Assembly: GCA_002311345.1 (NCBI GenBank)
Contig: DCAA01000030.1
Span: forward strand, 4,607-41,550
Length of the DNA: 36,944 nt
Source: Planctomycetes bacterium UBA1146
GTDB taxonomy: Bacteria > Planctomycetota > UBA8108 > UBA1146
Reading direction: 5' to 3'
The translations under genes were made by a program, and so were the position numbers. Position 1 is the first letter of the stretch, and each line of letters starts with the position of its first letter. Shown piece after piece: positions 15,980-23,915 of the stretch. The notes below the pieces were generated by a model. That model was not told where the DNA came from. It ran no database searches and saw only the letters and a list, made by a program, of their open reading frames with translations.

Positions 15980-17545
15980 CTAGTTGCTGGCACGCGCAAA
16001 TCGGTAGTAAACCTCCAGGGTCATCGCTCCAATGGCGGTGTTGTAGACCCTGCCTCCGGCGATTCCCCATTCACCGACCGGATCCCACGAACCGTCCTCG
16101 CAGCCACCGACTCGTTGGTTGCGAACCAGAGCCTCGATCATTGCCTCGTTCCATTCACGCCACTTGCTCCCGCCGATCTGGAACATCGCGTAGGTGGCGT
16201 AGTACCAGTAATAGAGGTTGATCTTCGACTTCCTCTTCCCCTGCTGTGGCCGCCAGTTGGGGATCTGATCCATCAGTATCGAGGTCCCTTGCTTGATGGC
16301 ATCGGTGTTGGTCTTTTCTCCGGCAAAGATGCGACACAGAACGCCCACCGCTGTCATGCAGGAGAGATCCTTCGAGTAGGGGTAGGGTTCGGGGTAGTGT
16401 TTCTGCAACTGGGAACCGGGGTCGCCCGCGTTTTCGTAGCCACAGATGCCATTGCGAGGCGATGTGCACGATGCAAACCACTTCAGAGCTCCCTCGAAAG
16501 CCGGGTCAAAGTCCTTCTTGCGAATCTTGATGTAGCGAGACTGGGCGCAAACCTTGGAGGTCTTGAGAGCCAGCACCATCCAACCGGTTACCGAGGTGTC
16601 GTTGTGGCCGACCTGGTAACCGTATTTCCAGCCGTAGCCAGGGTTCTGAGCACGTAGGCACCACTTGGTGGCGTTCTCGACCGGCTTGGAGAGTTTGATC
16701 TTGTCATGGGACATCAGCAGTAACTCGCTCATCGCCATCGTTGCGATTGAATGGTTGTAGATCCACTCGTCGGTTTCCTCGAGCGGTAACCCGAACAGTC
16801 CGTTCAGTTTTGGATCCACCCCTTTGACCTGTTGATCGAGCATCCAGTTCATCGCTTTACGCATGACGACGACGAATTCGGGGAACTCGCCACTCTCGTG
16901 GGTGTGTCCGAACCCAAGGTAAGCGAGCATCGCCAGTGCGGTGCAGCCAACGTCGTAGCCTTCGAAGCCGTCTCCATCCTCTTTATCACAACCGTCAGGT
17001 CGCAAGAATCCGTTCGATGACCAGTGGCCATCTGGGTGCTGGTGGCGCTTGAGCCACATCAGGGCTGCGAGGACCGCACTCTCCGTTGCCTCGCTGCCGC
17101 CCTCACGTGAGAGCGAGCCCTTGCCGAAGCGGTTGCCGTAAGCTCCTGCCCCGGCTCCGGTCAATCCAAATGCATCATTGAGCTGATTCTTGATGTTCTT
17201 GTTGGTCTTGTTCTTTTTCTCACCCCTGGGGGTACGGGTGATCTTGTCGGGCTTGAGCAACTTGATGGGATCGGTCTTCTTCTTCTCCAGGATCTCTGGC
17301 TTGCGTTCGATGTCTCGCTTCTTGGTGGGATCATACTTGGGAGGCTTGACCTCCTGCTTCACCACCGTCCTTCGTTCTTCCTTTTCCTCGCGGACTTCGA
17401 GGATCACGATGCCGCCGAGCAAGAAGAGCAGGATTCCGTGGGCCACCGCGGAGATCAGCCAGTAAGGAGTGTTGGTCAGCCAACCGGTATTGGCGGGTTC
17501 GTCATCGAACTCTTCATATCCGTCGTCGTGAAACTCTTCATTCAT
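15980..17545 (-). CDS. TonB-like anchored toroid protein (prenyltransferase/squalene-cyclase repeat)
   Basis: A 521-residue protein of a type common in Planctomycetota. An acidic N terminus is followed by one membrane segment (about 27-50, YWLISAVAHGILLFLLGGIVIL), then a Lys/Pro/Glu-rich linker (about 51-125) like that of TonB-type proteins. Residues about 150-520 are an alpha/alpha-toroid of the prenyltransferase/squalene-cyclase fold, seen in repeats such as SAVLAALMWLKRHQHPDGHW, GCTALAMLAYLGFGHT and GWMVLALKTSKV. I do not see the DxDD acid motif of squalene-hopene cyclases, so catalysis of cyclisation is unlikely; a binding role at the envelope is more probable. Start ATG at 17543-17545 follows GAGAGG by nine nt; the longer frame to 17623 would begin inside the operator. 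It is first in the operon with thiS, thiG, CPBP and xre. Confidence 0.8.
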   Translation of the reverse strand: MNEEFHDDGYEEFDDEPANTGWLTNTPYWLISAVAHGILLFLLGGIVILEVREEKEERRTVVKQEVKPPKYDPTKKRDIERKPEILEKKKTDPIKLLKPDKITRTPRGEKKNKTNKNIKNQLNDAFGLTGAGAGAYGNRFGKGSLSREGGSEATESAVLAALMWLKRHQHPDGHWSSNGFLRPDGCDKEDGDGFEGYDVGCTALAMLAYLGFGHTHESGEFPEFVVVMRKAMNWMLDQQVKGVDPKLNGLFGLPLEETDEWIYNHSIATMAMSELLLMSHDKIKLSKPVENATKWCLRAQNPGYGWKYGYQVGHNDTSVTGWMVLALKTSKVCAQSRYIKIRKKDFDPAFEGALKWFASCTSPRNGICGYENAGDPGSQLQKHYPEPYPYSKDLSCMTAVGVLCRIFAGEKTNTDAIKQGTSILMDQIPNWRPQQGKRKSKINLYYWYYATYAMFQIGGSKWREWNEAMIEALVRNQRVGGCEDGSWDPVGEWGIAGGRVYNTAIGAMTLEVYYRFARASN

Positions 17546-17603
17546 CAGTGTTCGCCTCTCCAGGGAGTGACTTCTTTCCATCTCTCGCAGATCACACTCC
17601 TGA

Positions 17604-17631
17604 AATATAGCGCTGGTTGCCATAATGGCAA
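17604..17631 (-). promoter_or_regulatory. Sigma-70-like promoter of the toroid-thiSG-CPBP-xre operon
   Basis: On the minus strand: -35 TTGCCA (17626-17631, 5 of 6 to TTGACA), a 16-nt spacer, and -10 TATATT (17604-17609, 5 of 6 to TATAAT). Transcription would start near 17597, giving a leader of about 50 nt before the ATG at 17545. The -35 box is itself one half of the proximal palindrome. Confidence 0.6.
17617..17631. promoter_or_regulatory. Palindromic operator, proximal copy
   Basis: TTGCCATAATGGCAA, symmetric around its central base with seven-base arms. It covers the -35 box and much of the spacer of the promoter at 17604-17631, so a bound protein would block RNA polymerase. Confidence 0.7.
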
Positions 17632-17639
17632 GAAGAGAG

Positions 17640-17654
17640 TTGCCAAAATGGCAA
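17640..17654. promoter_or_regulatory. Palindromic operator, distal copy
   Basis: TTGCCAAAATGGCAA, with the same TTGCCA/TGGCAA arms as the proximal copy. The two centres are 23 bp apart, about two helical turns, so two dimers would sit on the same DNA face. The regulator is not known; the XRE/S24 protein at the end of the operon is the obvious candidate. Confidence 0.7.
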
Positions 17655-17725
17655 TACGGCAGTTGGAGATCCAGAGATTCTCATCTTAAGTACTATTGAT
17701 AAAGGAAGATACGGTATCCGGTCAA

Positions 17726-18634
17726 CTATTGTAACCAGTCACGAGGACGGAGGTATTCGAGCAATTTCTCCTCCTGTGATCCGGCATCGGGCTGCCAGCC
17801 GCTTTGCCATCGCACTCGCGGAGGCATCGACATCAAGATCGCCTCGGCTCGACCACCACTCTGGATTCCGAACAAGGTACCTCGATCGAACAGCAGGTTG
17901 AACTCGACATAACGACCGCGACGGTACAGTTGGAACTGCTCTTCTCGATCACCGTACTCCAGGTCTCTACGGCGTCGCGCGATGGGCAGGTAGGCATCCA
18001 GAAATGCTTCTCCGACCGAACGGGTGATGGCCATCGATCGATCAAAGCCTCCCTCGTCGAGATCGTCGAAGAAGACCCCTCCGATGCCGCGGGTTTCGTT
18101 TCGGTGTGGCAGGAAGAAGTAACGATCACACCATTCCTTGAAGCGGGGATAGAGTTCGGCTCCATGAGGTTCGAGTGCAGTTCGGGCACATCGATGCCAA
18201 TGTTGAGCATCCTCGAGATGCGGATAGTACGGGGTCAGGTCAAAGCCGCCGCCGAACCACCACACCGGGTCGGACCCCTCGCGATGGGCGTGGAAGAGGC
18301 GCACGTTCATGTGGGTTGTCGGAACATGAGGATTACGCGGATGCAGTACCACAGAGAGCCCCATCGCTTCGTAACTTTTGCCTGCCAGTTTCTCTCTGGT
18401 GGCGCTGGCGGCGGGGGGAAGAGAGTCACCACTGACTACGGAGAAGTTCACGCCGGCCTGTTCGAACAGGTCTCCATCCCTGAGTAGGCGACTTTCTCCG
18501 CCACCCCCTTCATCTCTGAGCCAGCTGGTGGCTTCGAAGGAAGCGGCTCCATCTTCCTGCTCGAGGGTCGAGCAGATGCGGTTTTGCAGATCGAGCAGCC
18601 ATGTCTTGAAGGTGCTGGGATCGGTCTGGTTCAT
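17726..18634 (-). CDS. hemF: Oxygen-dependent coproporphyrinogen III oxidase
   Basis: HemF decarboxylates coproporphyrinogen III to protoporphyrinogen IX with molecular oxygen in heme synthesis. The 302-residue protein shows the whole family pattern: AGVNFSVVSGD, MGLSVVLHPRNPHVPTTHMN, WWFGGGFDLTPYYPH, FFLPHRNETRGIGGVFFDDL, and RYVEFNLLFDRGTLFGIQ followed by SGGRAEAILMSMPP. Start ATG 18632-18634 has GGAGGAAG directly upstream. It is transcribed in the same direction as the toroid operon but is separated from it by 180 nt with its own promoter and operators. The presence of HemF rather than HemN alone implies growth with oxygen at least part of the time. Confidence 0.96.
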   Translation of the reverse strand: MNQTDPSTFKTWLLDLQNRICSTLEQEDGAASFEATSWLRDEGGGGESRLLRDGDLFEQAGVNFSVVSGDSLPPAASATREKLAGKSYEAMGLSVVLHPRNPHVPTTHMNVRLFHAHREGSDPVWWFGGGFDLTPYYPHLEDAQHWHRCARTALEPHGAELYPRFKEWCDRYFFLPHRNETRGIGGVFFDDLDEGGFDRSMAITRSVGEAFLDAYLPIARRRRDLEYGDREEQFQLYRRGRYVEFNLLFDRGTLFGIQSGGRAEAILMSMPPRVRWQSGWQPDAGSQEEKLLEYLRPRDWLQ

Positions 18635-18753
18635 CTTCCTCCGGTGGGGGAAGTTTCGGGCAGGGCGCCCTGAACGGCAAGGAACTCTGGGTATCAGCCG
18701 ATGAGAAACCTGTCCACAACCTGACTGCAGCAGAGGACTTGTGAAGGGGAGGC

Positions 18754-18772
18754 AAAATGTACTTTACATTTT
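18754..18772. promoter_or_regulatory. Perfect inverted repeat, possible operator between hemF and DUF971 genes
   Basis: AAAATGTA (18754-18761), CTT, TACATTTT (18765-18772): eight-base perfect arms around a three-base centre, 120 nt upstream of hemF. It overlaps the -35 box of a possible plus-strand promoter. The half-site differs from the TTGCCA operator, so a different regulator is expected. Confidence 0.55.
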
Positions 18773-18791
18773 ATATAGTACAAAGTATCTT
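18763..18791 (+). promoter_or_regulatory. Possible sigma-70-like promoter for the DUF971-RND operon
   Basis: -35 TTTACA (18763-18768, 5 of 6), 17-nt spacer, -10 TATCTT (18786-18791, 4 of 6). The transcript would carry a leader of about 300 nt. Other promoters closer to 19099 cannot be excluded. Confidence 0.35.
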
Positions 18792-18949
18792 TGCCGACGG
18801 TTCGACGGCCGGAGAGAGTTGTGGGGTGGTCGAGCCCGTGGAGTGGTTTTCCCCGAAGTTGACGCGGCGTACCTCTCTCCGGTCCACCTTTTTTCTGACC
18901 TGCTGGTTTTGCAGGAAACGTAGAACAAGTTCATTTAGCCTTCCAAACG

Positions 18950-18986
18950 GCCCTCTCCGGTGATCGACCCAGTTTCCGGAGGGGGC
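18950..18986 (+). promoter_or_regulatory. Strong leader hairpin upstream of the DUF971-RND operon
   Basis: GCCCTCTCCGG (18950-18960) pairs along all 11 bases with CCGGAGGGGGC (18976-18986), with one G-U pair and a 15-nt loop. A second small hairpin GCAAC/GTTGC follows at 19005-19020. No U run follows on either strand, so it is a structured leader rather than an ordinary terminator. I do not recognise a known riboswitch class. Confidence 0.5.
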
Positions 18987-19098
18987 TCACGCCTTATTCG
19001 GGGCGCAACATTTCGGTTGCTCCTGGTCGTCATCGAGTGTGGAAAAACACATCCAAAGGTACAATCCTGGTTCATGCCGGAAGGGGAGGACGAGGAAC

Positions 19099-19431
19099 TT
19101 GGTACATTCCTTGAGTTACCAGCCAGAAGTGGTGGAAATGCTCGAGCCAGCCACCCTGTTGATCGTCTGGGGGGATGGCCACGAGAGCCTCTATTCGCAT
19201 CGGTTCCTGCGAGAACGATGTGAGTGTGCTGCTTGTGTTGATGAATGGTCACGAGAGCCGATCCTCGATCCTGGTACGCTGCCGGAGGATTTGCATTGCA
19301 CAGGTTATGATCCGACCGGGAGATATGGCCTGAACCTCAGGTTTTCGGATGGCCATGTCACCGGTATCTGGACTTTTGAACGTCTGCGACAGAACTGCAC
19401 CTGCCCTGAATGCGATGGGAGTAACGGATGA
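19099..19431 (+). CDS. DUF971 (GBBH-like N-terminal) protein with two CxCxxC motifs
   Basis: A 110-residue DUF971-domain protein. Family signs: LLIVWGDGHESLYSHRFLRERC, GRYGLNLRFSDGHVTGIWTFERLR. DUF971 occurs alone in bacteria and fused to Mrp/HCF101-type iron-sulfur carrier ATPases and gamma-butyrobetaine hydroxylases, and its own role is unclear. Here two CxCxxC motifs stand out: C41, C43, C46 and C100, C102, C105; a metal or iron-sulfur site is possible (inference). The start is uncertain: TTG 19099 has GGAGG nine nt upstream and gives a normal family length. TTG 19111 and ATG 19138 are alternatives, and the frame is open back to 19039. The stop overlaps the next start by 4 nt, coupling it to the RND pump genes. 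Confidence 0.75.
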   Translation: MVHSLSYQPEVVEMLEPATLLIVWGDGHESLYSHRFLRERCECAACVDEWSREPILDPGTLPEDLHCTGYDPTGRYGLNLRFSDGHVTGIWTFERLRQNCTCPECDGSNG

Positions 19432-20777
19432 AAAGATGGACCCCGCGGCTCATTGGTGCCGCCTGTCTACTTGTCATCGGTTGGTTCGCTCACGGCCTCT
19501 ATCCTGACGGAGACTCCAATCCCTCCCGTGACGGGGGAATGCGTCGAGGATCGACAACGAACTACAGAGGCGGCTTCGGGTTCGGTTATGGCGAGGAGGG
19601 ATCTGGCGAGCGTACGGTCGTGCCTGTCGAAGTGACATCTTCGATGCTGGCAGTGATCAGAGAGCGGATACGAGGAAGTGGAATCCTCGAACCAGAACGG
19701 CAAGTCAATCTCCTTTCACGCGTCGAAGGTAGTGTCGATTCAGTTGCGGTCGAGGAAGGGCAACTGGTCAAGAAAGGCAAGGTTCTATGCGCCATCGACC
19801 GGGAAGAGTTGCGGATCTCGGAACAGGTCGCTCGGATCGAGAAAGAGCAAGCGGAGGCTGGGCTGGCGAGAATGGAAGGCCTGGCAAAAACCCGAGCAGG
19901 AACGACCAAGGAACTCGATGATGCACAGTTTGCCCTGCGCAAGGCAGAAGCGAGTCATGCCAGGGCACTCATCGATCTTGGACATTCACAGCCTAAGGCG
20001 CTGTTCGATGGAATCATCATCCGTCGTCGTATCGAGCCGGGGCAGTACGTACGGGTCGGAGATGAACTATTCGCATTCGCAGACTTCGAACCTTTGAGAG
20101 TTCGTCTACATCTTCCTGAGAGCGAAATTGAAAATCTCGAACTGGGACAGTTCTGCGCACTGAGGACCGAGAGCGATGCCCCTGTTGTGGCAGAGGGGAC
20201 CGTTGAGAGAATCAGTCCGGTGGTCGATAGGGAGAGTTTGACGGTGGAGGTCCTCACCAGTTTTCCCGATGCAGCTGTCACCTTGAGACCCGGTTCATTC
20301 GTCCACGTCGATATCATCACGCGCATCCTCGAGAATCGCATCGTGATACCTCGGGCCGCATTCCTCAGTAACGATGGCAGATCACGAGTTTTCCGTCTGC
20401 TCGAAGATGGAGAGACGGTGCAAGAGATCGAGGTGGTGAGCGGATACGAGAACGAATCCATCATCGTCATCGAAGAAGGCCTGGCTCTGGGGGATCGTGT
20501 TGTGGTTCAGGGTCTCGAGGATCTTCAGGATCGAGACAAGGTCAGTGTCTATCGCGAGATTCCCGTCCAGGTCGATTCCCTGACGGTAGAGCGCCTTGAC
20601 TCTGCACCCTCTGAGATGGAATCGGTCGAACGATCGCGTCCCAATCGTGCCAGGCGAGCTGGCGGTGAGGGGGCGAAAAACGGTTCTCCTGGGACAAGAC
20701 AGGGTACGACTGGAGTCACCGAACCTGACTCTTCTGGAACAGGGGATTCGGGAGGATCCGGAACTTCTGGCGGTTGA
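19428..20777 (+). CDS. RND efflux periplasmic adaptor subunit (membrane fusion protein)
   Basis: A 449-residue adaptor that links an RND pump to an outer membrane channel. Order: N-terminal membrane anchor (about 8-25, LIGAACLLVIGWFAHGLY), lipoyl-type half LLSRVEGSVDSVAVEEGQLVKKG, a short coiled-coil hairpin (about 120-185, EQVARIEKEQAEAGLARMEG), the second lipoyl half FDGIIIRRRIEPGQYVRVGD, beta-barrel, and membrane-proximal domain with NRIVIPRAAFLSNDG. The last 60 residues are a Gly/Ser/Thr-rich, probably unstructured tail that is unusual for the family. The coiled coil is short, as in many heavy-metal and HAE1-type adaptors. It is coupled to the DUF971 gene and followed after 24 nt by the first permease. 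No outer membrane channel gene is present in the window. Confidence 0.9.
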   Translation: MKRWTPRLIGAACLLVIGWFAHGLYPDGDSNPSRDGGMRRGSTTNYRGGFGFGYGEEGSGERTVVPVEVTSSMLAVIRERIRGSGILEPERQVNLLSRVEGSVDSVAVEEGQLVKKGKVLCAIDREELRISEQVARIEKEQAEAGLARMEGLAKTRAGTTKELDDAQFALRKAEASHARALIDLGHSQPKALFDGIIIRRRIEPGQYVRVGDELFAFADFEPLRVRLHLPESEIENLELGQFCALRTESDAPVVAEGTVERISPVVDRESLTVEVLTSFPDAAVTLRPGSFVHVDIITRILENRIVIPRAAFLSNDGRSRVFRLLEDGETVQEIEVVSGYENESIIVIEEGLALGDRVVVQGLEDLQDRDKVSVYREIPVQVDSLTVERLDSAPSEMESVERSRPNRARRAGGEGAKNGSPGTRQGTTGVTEPDSSGTGDSGGSGTSGG

Positions 20778-20801
20778 TGTCGTACCGATGAGGAGAGACC
20801 G

Positions 20802-23800
20802 ATGCAGCAGTGGCTGAAGGGGATCATCCACCGACCGGTGACCGTTGCGATGATTACCATCGCCGCTGTGACCTTCGGCGTGCTCGCCCTGGGTCGGCTG
20901 CCGATCGAACTGCTTCCCGATATCACCTATCCAACATTGACCGTGCAGACAGAGTTGCCGGATGCTTCTCCCCATGAAGTAGAGCAACTCGTCACCGATC
21001 CAGTCGAAGAAGTAGTGGGAGTCACCCAGGGGCTGCGCAGGTACGTCAGTAACTCTCGGGCTGGTGTATCGGAAGTGATCCTGGAATTCAGTTGGGATAC
21101 GGATATGCAGCGCGCAAGCCTGGATGTCCGTGAGAAGCTCGATCTCGTCAATCTCCCCGAAGATGCACGGGCTCCCCTGGTCTACCGTTTCGACCCTTCC
21201 CTGGATCCGATGATGAAGCTGTCGCTATCCGGCAATCGGCCCGTCCCTGAGTTGCGAAAACTCGCAGAAATTCGCATCAAGCGTCGTCTCGAGACGGTCA
21301 CCGGAGTTGCCGCGGCGAGAGTCATCGGTGGGGCCGAAGACGAGGTGCTGGTCGAACTCGATCCCCAGCGACTCGATGTTTTGTCGCTTTCGGTTCTGGA
21401 TGTGGCCAGGAAATTGGGTCAGGAGAATGTGAACCGTTCCGGCGGAGAGATACGTGACCATCAGACCACCTATCGATTGCGAACGGTGCGTGAGTTCCGG
21501 TCGATAGAGGACATCGAGAACGTGATCGTTCGACATGGAGAGACGGGAACATTGAGGGTTCGAGACATCGGATCCGTGGCCATCGTTCCACGTGACGATG
21601 AGATCCTTGTTCGCGTCAATGGTCGACCTGCGGTCCAACTCGATCTGTACAAGGAAGGCGATGCCAATTCGGTCTTCGTCGCCCAGCGGGTGCGCAAACG
21701 TATCGAAGAGATGAAACATGATCGCAGCCTCAGCGGTTGCAAGATCGAGATACTCAGCGATCAGGCACGTTTCATCGAAGATTCGATAGCCAGCGTCGAG
21801 TCGACGGCTTTGATGGGGGCAATTTTGGCCGCTTTGGTGCTGTATCTGTTTCTTCGCAACTTGCTCAGCACACTCACCATAGCGTTGTCGATTCCGGTTT
21901 CCGTGGCGGTCACTTTCCTGCTGATGGAATTGACTGATGTGAGTTTGAACGTCCTTTCCCTGGGTGGACTTGCGCTCGGAATCGGAATGCTCGTCGATAA
22001 CAGCGTCGTCGTTCTGGAGTCGATCCAGCGTTTACGGGAGCAGGGGATGGAGGTCAGGAAAGCGGTCGTGGAGGGTACCGGGCAGGTGATGGGAGGCATC
22101 ATCGCCTCGACCCTGACTACCATCGCCGTATTCCTGCCGTTGATCTTCGTCGAGGGGATTGGCGGCGAGATTTTCCGGGATCAGGCACTGACGGTGACGT
22201 ACTCGCTGTTGGCGAGCCTGTTCGTGTCGGTCACCGTGATCCCGACCATCATCGCCAATGGATCTGGCTCTTCACCGGGATTGATCATGCGCCTGATCCT
22301 TGTAATCGACCGGATCCTGGGCCCAGTTGCTCGATTGTTCAGTCATGCGATGACTGCTGCCCAGCGTCTTTACGCGAGGATCCTCGATCAGGTTCTCGCT
22401 GTTCCCTGGGTTGCCCCGGTGCTTGCAGTGATGCTCTGCATTTTGGTTCTGCCCCAGGCGAGTCGACTCGGTTCGGAACTGGTTCCCGATCTGTACCAGG
22501 GCCAGTTCCATTTCGATGTAGAACTGGTGGAGGGAACGCCACTGGAGGAGACCGACCGCAAAGTCTCCTCTCTCGAGTTGGCCATCGAGAGGCTCAAGAT
22601 CGAAGGTCTGCCCATCTCGATGGTGACATCCACCGTTGGAGATGCACCGGTGCTGGGAGAAGTACAGTCTGGAGATCGGCGCGAGCATGTTGCTCGCATA
22701 TCTGTGACGTTGACCGAAGATGCGACCCGCGAGCAGGAAGCGATAGTGATCGAGCGCATCGAGACGGAGTTTGCGAAGGTGCCTGATTGTCCGGTGACCC
22801 TCGGCAGGCCATCGCTCTTCACTTTCCGTGATCCCATCGAGGTCGAGGTGTACGACGAAGATCTGGAAGTTCTTCGTGCTTCCGCGCTGATGATCGAGCA
22901 ACGCCTCAAACTGGTTCCCAACTTGCTGGATGTTCAGGCGCAGGTTTCTGATCAGGTGCCAGAGATCCACGTTCGACTCGATCCAGTGCGCCTGTCGGCA
23001 TACGGACTCACTCTGGGCCAGGTTGCCGACGGATTGCGGGCCAAGGGAATCGGTGAGATCGCCACCCAGTACAGATATGCGGAGAAGCCCATCGATGTTC
23101 GCGTTCGGATGCGCGGAGCACTGGAAAAGGCGATCGAAGATGTCGAGATGGATTCGGTGGCCCTACCGCTGGAGGGTGCCGTGGCGCCCCTGAGAATTGC
23201 TTCCCTCGGTCGTCTTGAACAGGCGATGGGGCCTGTAGAAATCCGTCGTGTCGGAGGAGAGCGTTCCGTTCTGGTGACCGCGCGTACCGATGGAGTCGAC
23301 CTGGGAACGGCGACAGCAGATGCCGAGCGCGCCCTCCAGGGACGCTTCCTTTCACCCACGACAGTGGCGAAGATGTCCGGGCAGAATCAGGAGATGAAAG
23401 AGTCACTTCAGAGTCTCGGTGAGGCACTCGTGCTGGCGATCTTCATCGTGTACCTGGTGTTGGCGAGCACTTTCGAGTCATTGAAATTTCCCTTTATCGT
23501 CATCCTCACCGTTCCACTGGGAATCTGTGGAGCGATCTTTGCCATGGCATTCACAGGGATTCCGTTGGGAGTTCTCTCGATGATTGGCGTGATCGTGTTG
23601 TGTGGAATCGTCGTCAACAACGGAATCATCTTCGTCGCGAGAATTCAGCAATTGCAGGAATCCGGCAAGGATCCAGTTTCTGCGGCACGCGAAGCGGGTA
23701 TCGAGAGACTTCGACCGATTCTCATCACCAGTGCCACTACCATCTTGGGGCTATTACCCCTGGCGCTCGGTTTTGGTCCTGGTGCAGAACTGCGCAAACC

Positions 23801-23915
23801 GCTCGCGATCACGGTAATCTGGGGTTTGGCTGCTGCGACGATGATGACCCTTGTGGTGATCCCGAGCGGCTATCGTTTACTGGCACGTGATCCTAAAGAG
23901 GGGAGGTCGGCTTGA
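20802..23915 (+). CDS. RND efflux permease, first of two
   Basis: A 1037-residue proton-driven inner-membrane transporter of the RND (AcrB/HAE1-like) superfamily. The two homologous halves each have one membrane segment, a large periplasmic loop and five or six further segments. Seen: N-terminal HRPVTVAMITIAAVTFGVLALGRLP, porter-domain LPDASPHEVEQLVTDPVEE, TM4 proton-relay segment LALGIGMLVDNSVVVLESI with Asp399 kept and the usual second Asp replaced by Asn400, and C-terminal GIVVNNGIIFVARI. Start ATG 20802 has GAGGAG six nt upstream. Its stop overlaps the start of the second permease (TTGA). Two adjacent permeases with one adaptor suggest a heteromeric pump like MdtBC. Substrate unknown. Confidence 0.92.
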   Translation: MQQWLKGIIHRPVTVAMITIAAVTFGVLALGRLPIELLPDITYPTLTVQTELPDASPHEVEQLVTDPVEEVVGVTQGLRRYVSNSRAGVSEVILEFSWDTDMQRASLDVREKLDLVNLPEDARAPLVYRFDPSLDPMMKLSLSGNRPVPELRKLAEIRIKRRLETVTGVAAARVIGGAEDEVLVELDPQRLDVLSLSVLDVARKLGQENVNRSGGEIRDHQTTYRLRTVREFRSIEDIENVIVRHGETGTLRVRDIGSVAIVPRDDEILVRVNGRPAVQLDLYKEGDANSVFVAQRVRKRIEEMKHDRSLSGCKIEILSDQARFIEDSIASVESTALMGAILAALVLYLFLRNLLSTLTIALSIPVSVAVTFLLMELTDVSLNVLSLGGLALGIGMLVDNSVVVLESIQRLREQGMEVRKAVVEGTGQVMGGIIASTLTTIAVFLPLIFVEGIGGEIFRDQALTVTYSLLASLFVSVTVIPTIIANGSGSSPGLIMRLILVIDRILGPVARLFSHAMTAAQRLYARILDQVLAVPWVAPVLAVMLCILVLPQASRLGSELVPDLYQGQFHFDVELVEGTPLEETDRKVSSLELAIERLKIEGLPISMVTSTVGDAPVLGEVQSGDRREHVARISVTLTEDATREQEAIVIERIETEFAKVPDCPVTLGRPSLFTFRDPIEVEVYDEDLEVLRASALMIEQRLKLVPNLLDVQAQVSDQVPEIHVRLDPVRLSAYGLTLGQVADGLRAKGIGEIATQYRYAEKPIDVRVRMRGALEKAIEDVEMDSVALPLEGAVAPLRIASLGRLEQAMGPVEIRRVGGERSVLVTARTDGVDLGTATADAERALQGRFLSPTTVAKMSGQNQEMKESLQSLGEALVLAIFIVYLVLASTFESLKFPFIVILTVPLGICGAIFAMAFTGIPLGVLSMIGVIVLCGIVVNNGIIFVARIQQLQESGKDPVSAAREAGIERLRPILITSATTILGLLPLALGFGPGAELRKPLAITVIWGLAAATMMTLVVIPSGYRLLARDPKEGRSA

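Larger units (their letters stand above)
18635..19098. other. Divergent regulatory region between hemF and the DUF971-RND operon
   Basis: A 464-nt gap with no supported gene; the short frames in it lack ribosome binding sites and family similarity. It is AT-rich around 18752-18790 and holds an inverted repeat, a possible plus-strand promoter and at least two hairpins (listed separately). It would form a leader of about 300 nt for the plus-strand operon. Confidence 0.6.

Noticed and set aside
17546..17623. N-terminal extension of the toroid protein to 17623
   Set aside because: It would begin inside the operator and upstream of the likely transcription start; a good ribosome binding site precedes the ATG at 17545.
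17617..17654. Sigma-54 promoter (TGGCA...TTGC) in the palindromes
   Set aside because: The GG to GC distance is 13 rather than 10 bases, and the repeats are better explained as symmetric operators.
17617..17654. Start of a CRISPR or repeat array from the two similar palindromes
   Set aside because: Only two copies, 15 bp each, with an 8-bp gap; no further repeats or cas genes.
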